Shown piece after piece: positions 43,534 to 51,516 of a stretch of DNA of 64,000 nucleotides. Position numbers and translations under genes: made by a program. Origin of the DNA: Pinisolibacter aquiterrae (GTDB lineage Bacteria > Pseudomonadota > Alphaproteobacteria > Rhizobiales > Ancalomicrobiaceae); the NCBI RefSeq assembly GCF_019160155.1, contig NZ_JAFNIH010000006.1:1-64000 (forward strand). Reading direction: 5' to 3'. Position 1 is the first letter of the stretch, and each line of letters starts with the position of its first letter. Under the pieces are notes generated by a model. It was given only the letters and a program-made list of their open reading frames with translations, was not told the origin of the DNA and did not search any database.

Positions 43534-44729
43534 GACGGCGTCCGCCGGCGGCCGAAGGCGACGCCGGTGAAGGTGTGGTTGAGGTGCATGGCGTTGTATT
43601 GTTCGCCATAGGTGTTGAAGCCGATCACCGCGAAGCGGCGGAAGAGATCGGCGATGCGGCCGAGGATCTGGCGGCTCTCGGCCTCGAGCTTGCGATGGAC
43701 ACAGTCGAAGCCGAGCACGAAGTCGATGCCGTCGAGGTCGTCGTCGAGACGGAGCAGGGTCTCCTCGAGCGCGTCGACCATGTCACGGGTCTCGGCGACG
43801 GTCAGCACCACGCCGGTGTCGATGGCGCAGTAGAAGGACAGGCTGCCGTCCATGTTCATCTTCTGGATCGAGCGGCAGTAATATTCCCCGCCGACCCGCA
43901 CCAGCAGGGGGTGGGCGGCGAATTCGTTGCCGCTCGGCTCGGTCCGGTCGAGGCGGGTGGCGTCGGCGAAGGCCTCCCAGGCCGGCTCGGCGTCGAGTTC
44001 GGAGACGACCCGATTGTCGGGATCGCAGGCCGTGACCACCAGTTTGGTGGCGGTCGGCTCGAAATGATCGGACTTGAAGACCCGGAAGGGCCGCGAGGTG
44101 CGCACCAGCATCAGGAGGCCGGCGTCGCGGATCACCTCGCCGTCGCAGATCACGAAGGTGTTCTGGAAGGAGAGATCGTCGCCGGTCGAGCCGCCGACCA
44201 GGGGAATGTCGTGCAGCGCGCGCTGAAGCGCGGCGAGGACGACCTCCTCGCGCTGGCACAGGCCGTCGAGCAGGGTGAGGCCGAAGAGATCGCGATCGTC
44301 GGCCGCCCCGCCGAGGCGACGGCGCAGCGCGGCGACCAGCTCGCCGCCTTCCTCGAGGCCGAAACGACTGAGGGCGCGCAGCGGCGCGCAGACGATCTGG
44401 AAGTCGTCCTTCAGGAAGGCGAGGGCGACCAGACCGGATTCGATCGGGCCCTGGGGCGCGAGTTCACCGGCGGTCGAACAACCCGCCTGGGGCAGGCCGG
44501 GGCAGCGCGTGGCCATGGCTTCGGCCAACTCGTCGGCATCGTAATGCGACGAGGCGAAGACGAGCAGGAAACCGACGTCGGCGAGGTCGCCGATCGCCGC
44601 GACGATCTCCTCGATCGCGGCGGCGGAGTCGGTCCGCATGGAGACGGCGATGCGCACGCCTCGGTCCGACGGTGCGATCGAAGGCCTCGCTCGCCTTCTC
44701 TCCAAAAGGGTCGAAGGCTCCATGGGCAC
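43530..44729 (-). CDS. FIST-domain sensor, NosP-like (399 aa)
   Basis: FIST_N domain (about residues 30-225, with LVFASSHYDADELAEAMATRCPGLPQAGCSTAGELAPQG) and FIST_C domain (about 235-385, ending VIGFNTYGEQYNAMHLNHTFTGVAFG). NosP proteins of this class bind haem and nitric oxide and inhibit the adjacent NahK kinase. The translational overlap with the hybrid kinase gene matches that arrangement. Haem binding cannot be proven from sequence. ATG 44723 is an alternative start. An A+T-richer promoter region of 130 bases precedes it. Confidence 0.85.
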   Translation of the reverse strand: MPMEPSTLLERRRARPSIAPSDRGVRIAVSMRTDSAAAIEEIVAAIGDLADVGFLLVFASSHYDADELAEAMATRCPGLPQAGCSTAGELAPQGPIESGLVALAFLKDDFQIVCAPLRALSRFGLEEGGELVAALRRRLGGAADDRDLFGLTLLDGLCQREEVVLAALQRALHDIPLVGGSTGDDLSFQNTFVICDGEVIRDAGLLMLVRTSRPFRVFKSDHFEPTATKLVVTACDPDNRVVSELDAEPAWEAFADATRLDRTEPSGNEFAAHPLLVRVGGEYYCRSIQKMNMDGSLSFYCAIDTGVVLTVAETRDMVDALEETLLRLDDDLDGIDFVLGFDCVHRKLEAESRQILGRIADLFRRFAVIGFNTYGEQYNAMHLNHTFTGVAFGRRRTPS

Positions 44730-44860
44730 GCGTATTCCCTCCGGGATCCGGCGTCTTTCGGTTTCTTGCGGCCGGTTCGTCCATTATTCGCCGGGGGGAG
44801 GGAATCGCAAGGAAATTGCGTTTTGCCTGAATGTTCACAACGATTTGGCGGGGCGAAACC

Positions 44861-46114
44861 TCACACCAGCAGGCGGTAGTCGAGATAGGGCACGAGATCG
44901 CCGGCGGCGACGCGGGTGGTCTCCTCGGCGAGTTCGACGAGCCCGTCGGTGCGGGTCAGCGAGGTGAGGACGCCGGCGCCGTCGATCGGATACTTCCGGG
45001 CGACGAGACGGCCGTCCTCGAGCTCGAGCGAGACGCGGACATATTCGCGGCGGCCGGCCTTCTTCCTGTAATCGAAGGCGGCGATCACCGACTGGCGCGG
45101 CAGGGGGGCGACGGTCGCCCCGGAGAGCGCCGCGACGACGGGACGCAGCACGTGGGCCCAGGTGACGAAGACGGCGACCGGGTTGCCGGGCAGGCCGACG
45201 AAGGCGGCGCCGTCGACGACGCCCATGGCGACGGGACGGCCGGGCTTGATGGCGAGGCGCCAGAACACCATCGAGCCGCCCTTCGCGAGCGCCGCCTTGA
45301 CGTGATCCTCCTCGCCGGTCGAGACGCCGCCGGAGGTGACGACGAGATCGTGATCATGCGCGGCGGCGGCGAGACGGGCGGCGGTCTCGCCGACCTCGTC
45401 CTTCAGGATGCCGAGATCGGTGACGAGGCAGCCGGCGCGGGCGAGCATCGCCATCAGCGAGAAGCGGTTGGAATCGTAGAGCGAGGCGGGCGCGAGCGGC
45501 TGGCCGGGCTCGAGGATCTCGTCGCCGGTGGAGAAGACCGCGACGCGGGGGCGGCGGATCACCTCGATCTCGGCGATGCCGAGGGCGGCGGCCAGCGCCA
45601 CGTCGCGCGGGTCGAGCCGGCGGCCGGCGGGGAGCGCCTCGGTGCCCTTCGCGATGTCCTCGCCGCGCGGGCGGGCGTTGGCGCGGGGCTTCAGGCCGGC
45701 GGGCAGGCGGACGCGGCCGTCGTCGAGGACGGCGACGTCCTCCTGCATGAAGACGGTGTCGCAGCCCTCCGGCATCGGCGCGCCGGTGAAGATGCGCACG
45801 GCGCGGCCGCGTTCGGCGCGATGGCCGGCGCCGTGACCGGCGGTGACGCGACCGCCGACCTCCATCTCGGTCGGCCCCTCGGGGGCGAGATCGGCGTGGG
45901 CGACGGCCCAGCCGTCGACGGCGGAATTGTCGAAGGGCGGCAGGTCGACCGGCGCGAGGAGCGGGCGGGCGAGGACGCGGCCGTCGGCGGCGGCGAGGGC
46001 GACGCGCTCGGTCTCGGCGATCGGCGGCACGTGGGCCGCGACATGGGCGAGGGCTTCCTCGATGCGCATGAGATCGCCGCCGAAGGCGAAGGCGTCGTCG
46101 GTCAATTGGGCCAT
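44861..46114 (-). CDS. moeA: Molybdopterin molybdenumtransferase MoeA, likely tungsten-serving copy (417 aa)
   Basis: Inserts Mo or W into adenylylated molybdopterin. The motifs PVDLPPFDNSAVDGWAV, RIFTGAPMPEGCDTVFMQED, VFSTGDEILEPGQPL and VVTSGGVSTGEEDHVK, and the C-terminal LPGNPVAVFVTW segment, define a full MoeA. It is the last gene of the AOR/tungstate operon, directly after tupA. It is therefore probably the W-dedicated enzyme, as some organisms carry separate Mo and W versions. Length and residues are normal. Confidence 0.93.
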   Translation of the reverse strand: MAQLTDDAFAFGGDLMRIEEALAHVAAHVPPIAETERVALAAADGRVLARPLLAPVDLPPFDNSAVDGWAVAHADLAPEGPTEMEVGGRVTAGHGAGHRAERGRAVRIFTGAPMPEGCDTVFMQEDVAVLDDGRVRLPAGLKPRANARPRGEDIAKGTEALPAGRRLDPRDVALAAALGIAEIEVIRRPRVAVFSTGDEILEPGQPLAPASLYDSNRFSLMAMLARAGCLVTDLGILKDEVGETAARLAAAAHDHDLVVTSGGVSTGEEDHVKAALAKGGSMVFWRLAIKPGRPVAMGVVDGAAFVGLPGNPVAVFVTWAHVLRPVVAALSGATVAPLPRQSVIAAFDYRKKAGRREYVRVSLELEDGRLVARKYPIDGAGVLTSLTRTDGLVELAEETTRVAAGDLVPYLDYRLLV

Positions 46115-46136
46115 GGGGTCCTCGTCGCGAAGGGGC

Positions 46137-46165
46137 GGGCGCGGGCGTCCTTCGATCCCGCGCCC
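46137..46165 (-). promoter_or_regulatory. Intercistronic hairpin between tupA and moeA
   Basis: GGGCGCGGG and CCCGCGCCC form a perfect 9-bp stem with an 11-base loop, eleven bases after the tupA stop. It is the third binding-protein gene in the window followed by such a structure. Confidence 0.55.
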
Positions 46166-46175
46166 GATCCGGGCG

Positions 46176-47021
46176 TCAGGCGCCGGGCTGGTTCGCGTTG
46201 GGGAAGAACAGCTGTTCGCCGCCGATCTTATAGTCGGCGATGGTCTTCTGTCCCTCCGGTCCCGTCAGCCATTCGACGAAAGCGGCGGCCTCCTTCGCCT
46301 TCACGGTGGGGAACTTCTCGGGGTTCACCACCATCACGCCGTACTGGTTGAAGAGGCGCTTGTCGCCCTCGACGACGATGGCGAGGTCGCCGCGATTCTT
46401 GAAGTTGAGCCACGTGGCGCGGTCGGCGAGCACATAGGCGTTCATCGCCGAGGCGGTGTTGAGGGCGGCGCCCATGCCCTGGCCGATCTCGCGGTACCAG
46501 TCGCCGCGAACCTTCTCGAGGTCGACGTTCGCCGTCTTCCAGAGCTTCAGCTCGGCCATGTGGGTGCCGGACTTGTCGCCGCGCGACACGAAGGGCTCCT
46601 TCTTGGTCTCGATCGCGGTCAGCGCGGCGGCGATGTCCTTGCCGCCCGCGACGCCGGCCGGGTCGGACTTCGGGCCGATCAGCACGAAGTCGTTGTACAT
46701 CACCGGCTTGCGCTCCTTGGAGAAGCCCTCGGAGAGGAACTTCTCCTCCGCCGCCTTGGCGTGGACGAAGACGACGTCGGCATCGCCGCGACGGCCGGTG
46801 TCGAGGGCCTGCCCGGTGCCCTGCGCCACGATCTTCACCTCGATGCCGGTCTTCTTGGTGAAGATCGGCAGGAGGTAGCCGAAGAGGCCGGAATCCTGGG
46901 TCGAGGTGGTCGATGCGACGACGATCGAGGCGGTCGGCTTGGCGTCCTGCGCCTGGGCGGGAAGCGCCACGGCGAGGCCGAGGGCGGCGGCGAGAAGCGT
47001 ACGTCGAGCGAGATGGATCAT
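46176..47021 (-). CDS. tupA: Tungstate ABC transporter substrate-binding protein TupA (281 aa)
   Basis: Periplasmic oxyanion-binding protein. The signal peptide spans residues 1-24 (RRTLLAAALGLAVALPAQAQ). The TupA-defining STTSTQDSGLFGYLLPIF motif follows, then AQGTGQALDTGRRGDADVVFVHA and SRGDKSGTHMAELKLWK. TTSTQDSGL distinguishes TupA from ModA and WtpA. The gene lies after tupB and tupC and before moeA, so imported tungstate would feed the AOR cofactor. Confidence 0.95.
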   Translation of the reverse strand: MIHLARRTLLAAALGLAVALPAQAQDAKPTASIVVASTTSTQDSGLFGYLLPIFTKKTGIEVKIVAQGTGQALDTGRRGDADVVFVHAKAAEEKFLSEGFSKERKPVMYNDFVLIGPKSDPAGVAGGKDIAAALTAIETKKEPFVSRGDKSGTHMAELKLWKTANVDLEKVRGDWYREIGQGMGAALNTASAMNAYVLADRATWLNFKNRGDLAIVVEGDKRLFNQYGVMVVNPEKFPTVKAKEAAAFVEWLTGPEGQKTIADYKIGGEQLFFPNANQPGA

Positions 47022-47049
47022 CTTCGGATCTCCTGGGTCGTCGTCGAGG

Positions 47050-47787
47050 TCAGTCGAGAAGGTCTCCGGCGAGAAAGGCCCGGGCCTTCCCGGTCGCCGG
47101 AGCCGTGAAGAAGGCGGCGGCGGACGCGTCCTCGCGGATGCGGCCGGCGTGGACGAAGAGGACGCGGTCGGCGAGGCGGCGCGCTTGGCCGAGGTCGTGG
47201 GTCGCCATCATCAGGGTGCGGCCCTCGTCCTTCAGTGCCCGCAGCATCTCCTCGATGGCGCGGGTGGCGGAGGGGTCGAGCTGGGAGGTCGGCTCGTCGA
47301 GGAAGAGCACGTCGGCGTCGAGCGCCCAGGCGCGGGCGATGGCGAGGCGTTGCTGTTCGCCACCGGAGAGGACGCGGGCCGGGCGATCGGCGAGATCGGC
47401 GAGGCGGAAGCGCTCGAGCGCGGCGCGGGCGCGGGCGCGGCGGGCCTCGTAGCCGAGGCCAGCGGCAGCGAGGGCATGCGTGAGATTGGCGAAGACGGAG
47501 CGGCGCAGCATCACCGGCTTCTGAAACACCATGGTGTGACGCTTGACGCCGGCGGCGCGCCCCTCCGGGAGCGCCCAGCGGACCCGGCCGGCGGTCGGGG
47601 TGAGAAGCCCATGGCAGAGGCGGAGCAGCAGCGACTTGCCGGCGCCGTTGGGGCCGAGCAGGACCGTGGTCGCGCCGCGCTCGAGGTGCAGGTCGATGCC
47701 GTCGATCAGGCGGCGGCCGTCGACCTCGAAGACGAGGCTCTCGACCGTCAGCGGCAGAATGGAGGTGGTGTCGCGCATGGCCGTCAT
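47050..47787 (-). CDS. tupC: Tungstate ABC transporter ATPase TupC (245 aa)
   Basis: ABC ATPase with Walker A GPNGAGKSLLLRLCHGLL, signature LSGGEQQRLAIARAWAL and Walker B VLFLDEPTSQLD. The Cys-His after Walker A and HTMVFQKPVMLRRSVFAN are typical of TupC. The ATG at 47787 overlaps the tupB stop (ATGA). An in-frame ATG at 47778 is an alternative. It energises TupB. Confidence 0.93.
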   Translation of the reverse strand: MTAMRDTTSILPLTVESLVFEVDGRRLIDGIDLHLERGATTVLLGPNGAGKSLLLRLCHGLLTPTAGRVRWALPEGRAAGVKRHTMVFQKPVMLRRSVFANLTHALAAAGLGYEARRARARAALERFRLADLADRPARVLSGGEQQRLAIARAWALDADVLFLDEPTSQLDPSATRAIEEMLRALKDEGRTLMMATHDLGQARRLADRVLFVHAGRIREDASAAAFFTAPATGKARAFLAGDLLD

Positions 47788-48488
47788 CTCGCGTGGCGGG
47801 CCCCGACGCGTCCGGCGCCGAAGGCGACCGCGTTCAGGATCAGCGTGAGCAGGATCAGGATCAGGCCGAGACCGAGCGCCAGCGGCAGGTCGCCCTTGGA
47901 GGTCTCGAGCGCGATGGCGGTGGTCATGGTGCGGGTGTGGCCGGCGATGTTGCCGCCGACGATCAGCACCGCGCCGACCTCCGCCGAGGCGCGGCCGAAT
48001 CCGGCGAGGAGCGCGGTCACCAGCGAGAAACGGGCGTCCCACAGGAGGGTCGGCACGGCGCGGGCGCCGGTGAGATCGAGCGAGGCGAGGTGCTCGGCAT
48101 ATTCGCGCCAGAGGTCCTCGATGGTCTGGCGGGTGAGCGCCACGACGATCGGCAGGACCAGCATCGTCTGGGCGAGGATCATCGCCTTGGCGGAGAAGAG
48201 CCAGCCGAGGGGGCCGAGCGGGCCGGAGCGCGACAGGAGCAGGAAAATCGCCAGACCCGCGACCACCGGCGGCAGGCCCATCATGGCGTTGACCAGCACC
48301 ACCACGGCGGTGCGGCCGGGGAAGCGGGCGATGCCGAGCAGGGCGCCGAGCGGCAGGCCGATCAGCGCGGCGAGGGTCACGGCGGAGAGCGTCACCTTCA
48401 GACTCAGGCCGACGATCGGCCAGAACCCCGGGGTGGCCCCGCCGAGCAGATCGGCGATCGCGGTGATGATCGCGGCGAAGTCCATCAC
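47784..48488 (-). CDS. tupB: Tungstate ABC transporter permease TupB (234 aa)
   Basis: Inner-membrane permease with five or six helices. GLPLGALLGIARFPGRTAVVVLVNAMMGLPPVVAGLAIFLLLSRSGPLG and the EAA loop region (GFGRASAEVGAVLIVGGNI) match TupB. Length is typical. It begins the tup part of the operon, 180 bases after the DUF2478 gene, from which it is separated by a tandem repeat with a hairpin. Confidence 0.93.
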   Translation of the reverse strand: MMDFAAIITAIADLLGGATPGFWPIVGLSLKVTLSAVTLAALIGLPLGALLGIARFPGRTAVVVLVNAMMGLPPVVAGLAIFLLLSRSGPLGPLGWLFSAKAMILAQTMLVLPIVVALTRQTIEDLWREYAEHLASLDLTGARAVPTLLWDARFSLVTALLAGFGRASAEVGAVLIVGGNIAGHTRTMTTAIALETSKGDLPLALGLGLILILLTLILNAVAFGAGRVGARHAR

Positions 48489-48605
48489 CCCTCCCTGTCG
48501 GCCGCGCGGCCGGCCTCGTGTCGTCGCCCGTTCCGTCTTCGTTGCGTGATCTGGGGCAAAACGATCGAGCGGACCCTAACACCGAATGGGGCGGGGCGCC
48601 TCCTT

Positions 48606-48685
48606 CTTTGGGCGAAAAACCGAGCCGCGCAGGCGCGGTCGGTGGCTTTGGGCGAAGATCCGCGCCGCTCAGGCGCGGCCGGTCG
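48606..48685. repeat. Two tandem 40-bp direct repeats at the DUF2478 gene end
   Basis: Copy A spans 48606-48645 and copy B 48646-48685, both starting CTTTGGGCGA and ending in a GCGC-rich hairpin (CCGCGC...GCGCGG). On the minus strand copy A reads as a hairpin followed by GGTTTTT, a terminator-like end. Copy B contains the last codons and stop of the DUF2478 gene. A small duplication of a gene's 3' end seems likely. Confidence 0.7.
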
Positions 48686-49214
48686 CCGAGAGTGCCCAGG
48701 CGACGACGGCGTCGACGTCGGGGGGGAGGGTGAGGAAGTCGTCGCCGGCGAAGTCGCCCCAGGCGCCGGTCTGCCCGTCGCGCATGACGACCAGGGTCGG
48801 GATGCCGGCGATCATCGCCTGGGCGATCTCCTCGCGGACGCCGTGGCCGGCGGCCTCCTGCTTGGCGAACTTGCCGACGAAGACGAGGTCGACGCCGTCG
48901 TCGATCGCCTTGGTGATGGCGAGGCGGGCGCGGGTGAGGCCGTCGACGTCGAGGATGCAGCTGTCGGCGCCGGCGCCGAGGTCCTGGCTGATCGCGGTGG
49001 CGTCGCCGGAGACGACGTCCTCGAGCAGCATGGCGTGACGGCCGTTGGCGAGGAGGTCGCCGAACCGGGGCACGACGCCGCCGAGGCTCATGTCGCCGCG
49101 GGCGGCGAGTCGATCGCGGACGGCGGCGAGCAGCGGGCCGACGTCGAAGCCGGGTTCGTAGACGACCACCGCGAGCGCGGGGACGGCGGGGGAGGCGGGG
49201 GAGGTCTGGGTCAT
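48669..49214 (-). CDS. DUF2478 family protein, Mo/W-associated (181 aa)
   Basis: P-loop-like nucleotide-fold protein of the DUF2478 group, usually found near molybdate or tungstate transport genes. Recognisable parts are ALAVVVYEPGFDVGPLLAAV, GADSCILDVDGLTRAR, DLVFVGKFAKQEAAGHGVREEIAQAMIAGIPTLVVM and WALSA near the end. A full Walker A is not seen. The ATG at 49214 is preferred over one ten codons upstream. Its role in W handling is suggested by context only. Its final bases lie in a 40-bp tandem repeat. Confidence 0.8.
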   Translation of the reverse strand: MTQTSPASPAVPALAVVVYEPGFDVGPLLAAVRDRLAARGDMSLGGVVPRFGDLLANGRHAMLLEDVVSGDATAISQDLGAGADSCILDVDGLTRARLAITKAIDDGVDLVFVGKFAKQEAAGHGVREEIAQAMIAGIPTLVVMRDGQTGAWGDFAGDDFLTLPPDVDAVVAWALSATGRA

Positions 49215-49324
49215 CGCATCGTCTCGGGGGATCGTCTCGGCCAATCGGCGGGCCGGTCGCGAGCCTAGGCGGCGGCGCGGCCGGCGTCCATCGTGCTTCG
49301 GAACGAGATCGCGTCCCGAGCGGC

Positions 49325-49624
49325 TCAGCCGCCGCCCTTCTGGAAGACACGATGGAAGCGCTCCAGGAAGCGGGCGGCGCGGGCGTCGTCGTAGCCCGTC
49401 AGCGTCAGGACCGCGTCGGTGAGAGCGATGCGGATCAGGGCGACGGCGCGTTCGCGCGGCTCCCCGAGGGCGATCGACCAGCTCTCCCCAGGCGCGGCCC
49501 CGGCGCCGGAGACGACGCGGTCTCCGACGGCGAGCGCGGCGCCCTCGACGAGATGCGGCGCGTAACGGCGCAGTTCGTCGAAGGTGAGCGCCATCTCGAA
49601 ACGGAACGTGCGGGTCTCGTCCAA
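49325..49624 (-). CDS. Unknown 99-aa protein of the AOR operon
   Basis: I do not recognise this family. It is a compact 99-residue soluble protein with a central GxSWxIxLGEPRERAVALIRIALTDAVLTLTGYDD region, possibly an alpha/beta sandwich. It ends in Lys-Gly-Gly-Gly. It lies 16 bases after a MoaD-like gene and before DUF2478, within an uninterrupted operon for a tungsten aldehyde oxidoreductase. A role in cofactor handling or AOR maturation is a fair guess from position only. Confidence 0.7.
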   Translation of the reverse strand: MDETRTFRFEMALTFDELRRYAPHLVEGAALAVGDRVVSGAGAAPGESWSIALGEPRERAVALIRIALTDAVLTLTGYDDARAARFLERFHRVFQKGGG

Positions 49625-49640
49625 GCCTGCGGCGCTCCCC

Positions 49641-49943
49641 TCAGCCGCCGGCGATCGGCGGCCAGATCGACAGGACCTCGCCCTCGACCAGGGCGCGCGT
49701 CCCGCGTCTCTCGGGTTCGACGAAGGCGCCGTCGATCAGGACGATGGCGCACAGCGCGGCCGGCAGGTCGAGCGCGGCGATGATCGCCGCCGGCGTGGTG
49801 CCGGCCGGCACGGCGAGGCGGATCTCGTTGCGGCGGGCGCCCTCGGGCAGCCAGCGCTCGAGCATGGCGAAGAGCTTCAGCGTCACGGCGATGGTCGCGC
49901 CGGTCTCGGGGGCGTGGCCCTTCATGGCGAGCGTGTGCATCAT
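49641..49943 (-). CDS. MoaD/ThiS-family sulfur carrier, AOR-associated (100 aa)
   Basis: Beta-grasp sulfur carrier for dithiolene formation in molybdopterin. The core TIAVTLKLFAMLERWLP...NEIRLAVPAGTTPAAIIAALDLP and the C-terminal IWPPIAGG end in the essential Gly-Gly. A second MoaD-like protein is at 57847. AOR operons in other bacteria carry a dedicated MoaD-like gene (aorD), so this is its likely equivalent. ATG 49943 or the following ATG may start translation. Confidence 0.85.
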   Translation of the reverse strand: MMHTLAMKGHAPETGATIAVTLKLFAMLERWLPEGARRNEIRLAVPAGTTPAAIIAALDLPAALCAIVLIDGAFVEPERRGTRALVEGEVLSIWPPIAGG

Positions 49944-50020
49944 CGCCGTCCTCCTCGGGATGGGGACCTCGGGGGCGACGGGGGCCGGAGCCTCCGTCGC
50001 CGAGGGGTCTCATTCTCGGT

Positions 50021-51334
50021 TCAGGCTGCAGATTGCCCGCAGGCGAGATAGGCGTCCATGAACAAGTTGGGGTCGACCGTCAGCTTCGCCTTCCACTCCG
50101 GGGTCAGCCGCACGCCGGTCTGGATCAGGCCGCGCAGGGCGCCGATGTGGTGAGTGCGGCCGACCACGGTGGCGCCGACGATGCGGTTCTCCAGGAACTC
50201 CAGGCGGAGATAGCGGAACTCCTCCTCGTCGATCGCCTCGACGTGGTCGCCGCCCTCGGCGCCCCACCATTGACCATAGGAGGTGGAGATGAGGCCGAAG
50301 GTCTCCAACACGTTCATGCGCAGGCCGCCACGGGTGACCGCCGCGCCGCCGGCCATGTTGGAGCCGGCGACCAGGGCCTGATCGGCGGCGTTGGGCTGGA
50401 TGGCGTTGACCATCAACTCGCCGGTGGAGAAGTCGCGCGATTCGGTGCAGTCGCCGGCGGCGTAGATGCCGGGGACGGTGGTCTGCATGTGGTCGTCGAC
50501 GACGATGCCGCCGAGCGAGCCGATCTCGACGCCGGAGCCCTTCAGATAGTCGATCGCCGGGGCGACGCCGGTGGCGCAGATGACGAAGTCGAAGGCGCGC
50601 TTCTCGCCGTCGCCGAAGGAGACGAGGACGTGATGGGGGTGGAGTTTGGCCTTGGCGACCGGCGACATCAGGCCGCCCGGCGGGCGGTTGACCTCGATGC
50701 CGGTGACGCGGGTCGAGGTCAGGATCTCGACGCCGGCCTTCTCGCTCCAGGCGCGGATGAGACGGCTCGCCATCGGCGTCATCATGCGCGGCACCATGCG
50801 GTCGCCCATCTCGACGACGGTCAGCGAGCCGCCGGTCTTGCCGACCGTGGTGGCGATCGCCTCCATGATGATGCAGCCGATGAAGCCGGCGCCCATCTGC
50901 AGCACCCGAGCGCCGGGGCGCAGGCGCGAGAGGATGGCGCGGGCGTCCTCGAGGGTCCAGCACGACACCACGTCGGGAAGGTCCATGCCGGGGATCGGCG
51001 GGCGCACCGGCTTGGAGCCGGTGGCGAGCAGGAGCGTGTCCCAGGCGAGGGTCTCACCGTTGGAGAGGGCCACGGTCCGGGCCTGCCCGTCGACGGCGGT
51101 GGCGCGGGCCTCGACGAAATCGATCCGGGCCTTTTCCCAATGATTGCGGTCGTGGCGCAGGAGCGTTCCGGATTCGGCGATCTTGCCCTCGAGCAGATAG
51201 GGGATCGCCATGCGCGAATAGGGGCGCTCGTGTTCGTCGCCGACGATGACGATCTCGTCGCCGGGGCGCTTCTTGCGAATGGTCTCGGCGGCGACGACGC
51301 CGGTCGGGCCGTTACCGAGGATGACGTGCTTCAT
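50021..51334 (-). CDS. aorC: FAD/NAD(P)-dependent oxidoreductase, AorC-like subunit of AOR (437 aa)
   Basis: Two-dinucleotide-binding flavoprotein. The N-terminal FAD fold has VILGNGPTGVVAAETIRK and the NAD(P) fold has VLQMGAGFIGCIIMEAI. The late FAD motif is GIYAAGDCTESRDFSTGE. In Aromatoleum-type aldehyde oxidoreductases the AorC subunit reduces NAD+ with electrons passed by the ferredoxin-like AorA. Its position after the AOR catalytic gene fits this. A 92-base inverted-repeat structure lies between it and the catalytic gene. Confidence 0.88.
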   Translation of the reverse strand: MKHVILGNGPTGVVAAETIRKKRPGDEIVIVGDEHERPYSRMAIPYLLEGKIAESGTLLRHDRNHWEKARIDFVEARATAVDGQARTVALSNGETLAWDTLLLATGSKPVRPPIPGMDLPDVVSCWTLEDARAILSRLRPGARVLQMGAGFIGCIIMEAIATTVGKTGGSLTVVEMGDRMVPRMMTPMASRLIRAWSEKAGVEILTSTRVTGIEVNRPPGGLMSPVAKAKLHPHHVLVSFGDGEKRAFDFVICATGVAPAIDYLKGSGVEIGSLGGIVVDDHMQTTVPGIYAAGDCTESRDFSTGELMVNAIQPNAADQALVAGSNMAGGAAVTRGGLRMNVLETFGLISTSYGQWWGAEGGDHVEAIDEEEFRYLRLEFLENRIVGATVVGRTHHIGALRGLIQTGVRLTPEWKAKLTVDPNLFMDAYLACGQSAA

Positions 51335-51366
51335 GGCACCGGGCTCCCGATGGAAGAAAGGGTGCT

Positions 51367-51503
51367 GCGAGACCGCGCCGTCGGGTCGGGTTCGAACGCG
51401 GCGATCATTGGTCGTCGCCAGGGGATGTTCGAACCACGGTCCGACGGCGCGGTCTCGCGGCGTGCCGAGATCGGGCGGCGGTGGGGATGGCGTCCACCGC
51501 CGC
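51367..51503. repeat. Large nested inverted repeats between AOR subunit genes
   Basis: Outer arms GCGAGACCGCGCCGTCGG (51367-51384) and its perfect complement (51441-51458) enclose a second perfect pair, GGTTCGAAC (51389-51397) and GTTCGAACC (51427-51435). The inner loop contains more pairing (GGCGA/TCGCC). A separate perfect 10-bp hairpin, GCGGCGGTGG/CCACCGCCGC, is at 51475-51503. None has a T-tract. The structure sits in the 182-base gap in the operon. Confidence 0.8.
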
Positions 51504-51516
51504 CGTCTCCCGGCGA

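Noticed and set aside
44806-44820. CGCAA-TTGCG hairpin as a terminator for moeA
   Set aside because: The stem is only five base pairs and no T-run follows on the minus strand.
51389-51435. GGTTCGAAC resembling a tRNA T-loop
   Set aside because: No acceptor, anticodon or D arms of the right length can be formed; the motif is one arm of a nested inverted repeat.
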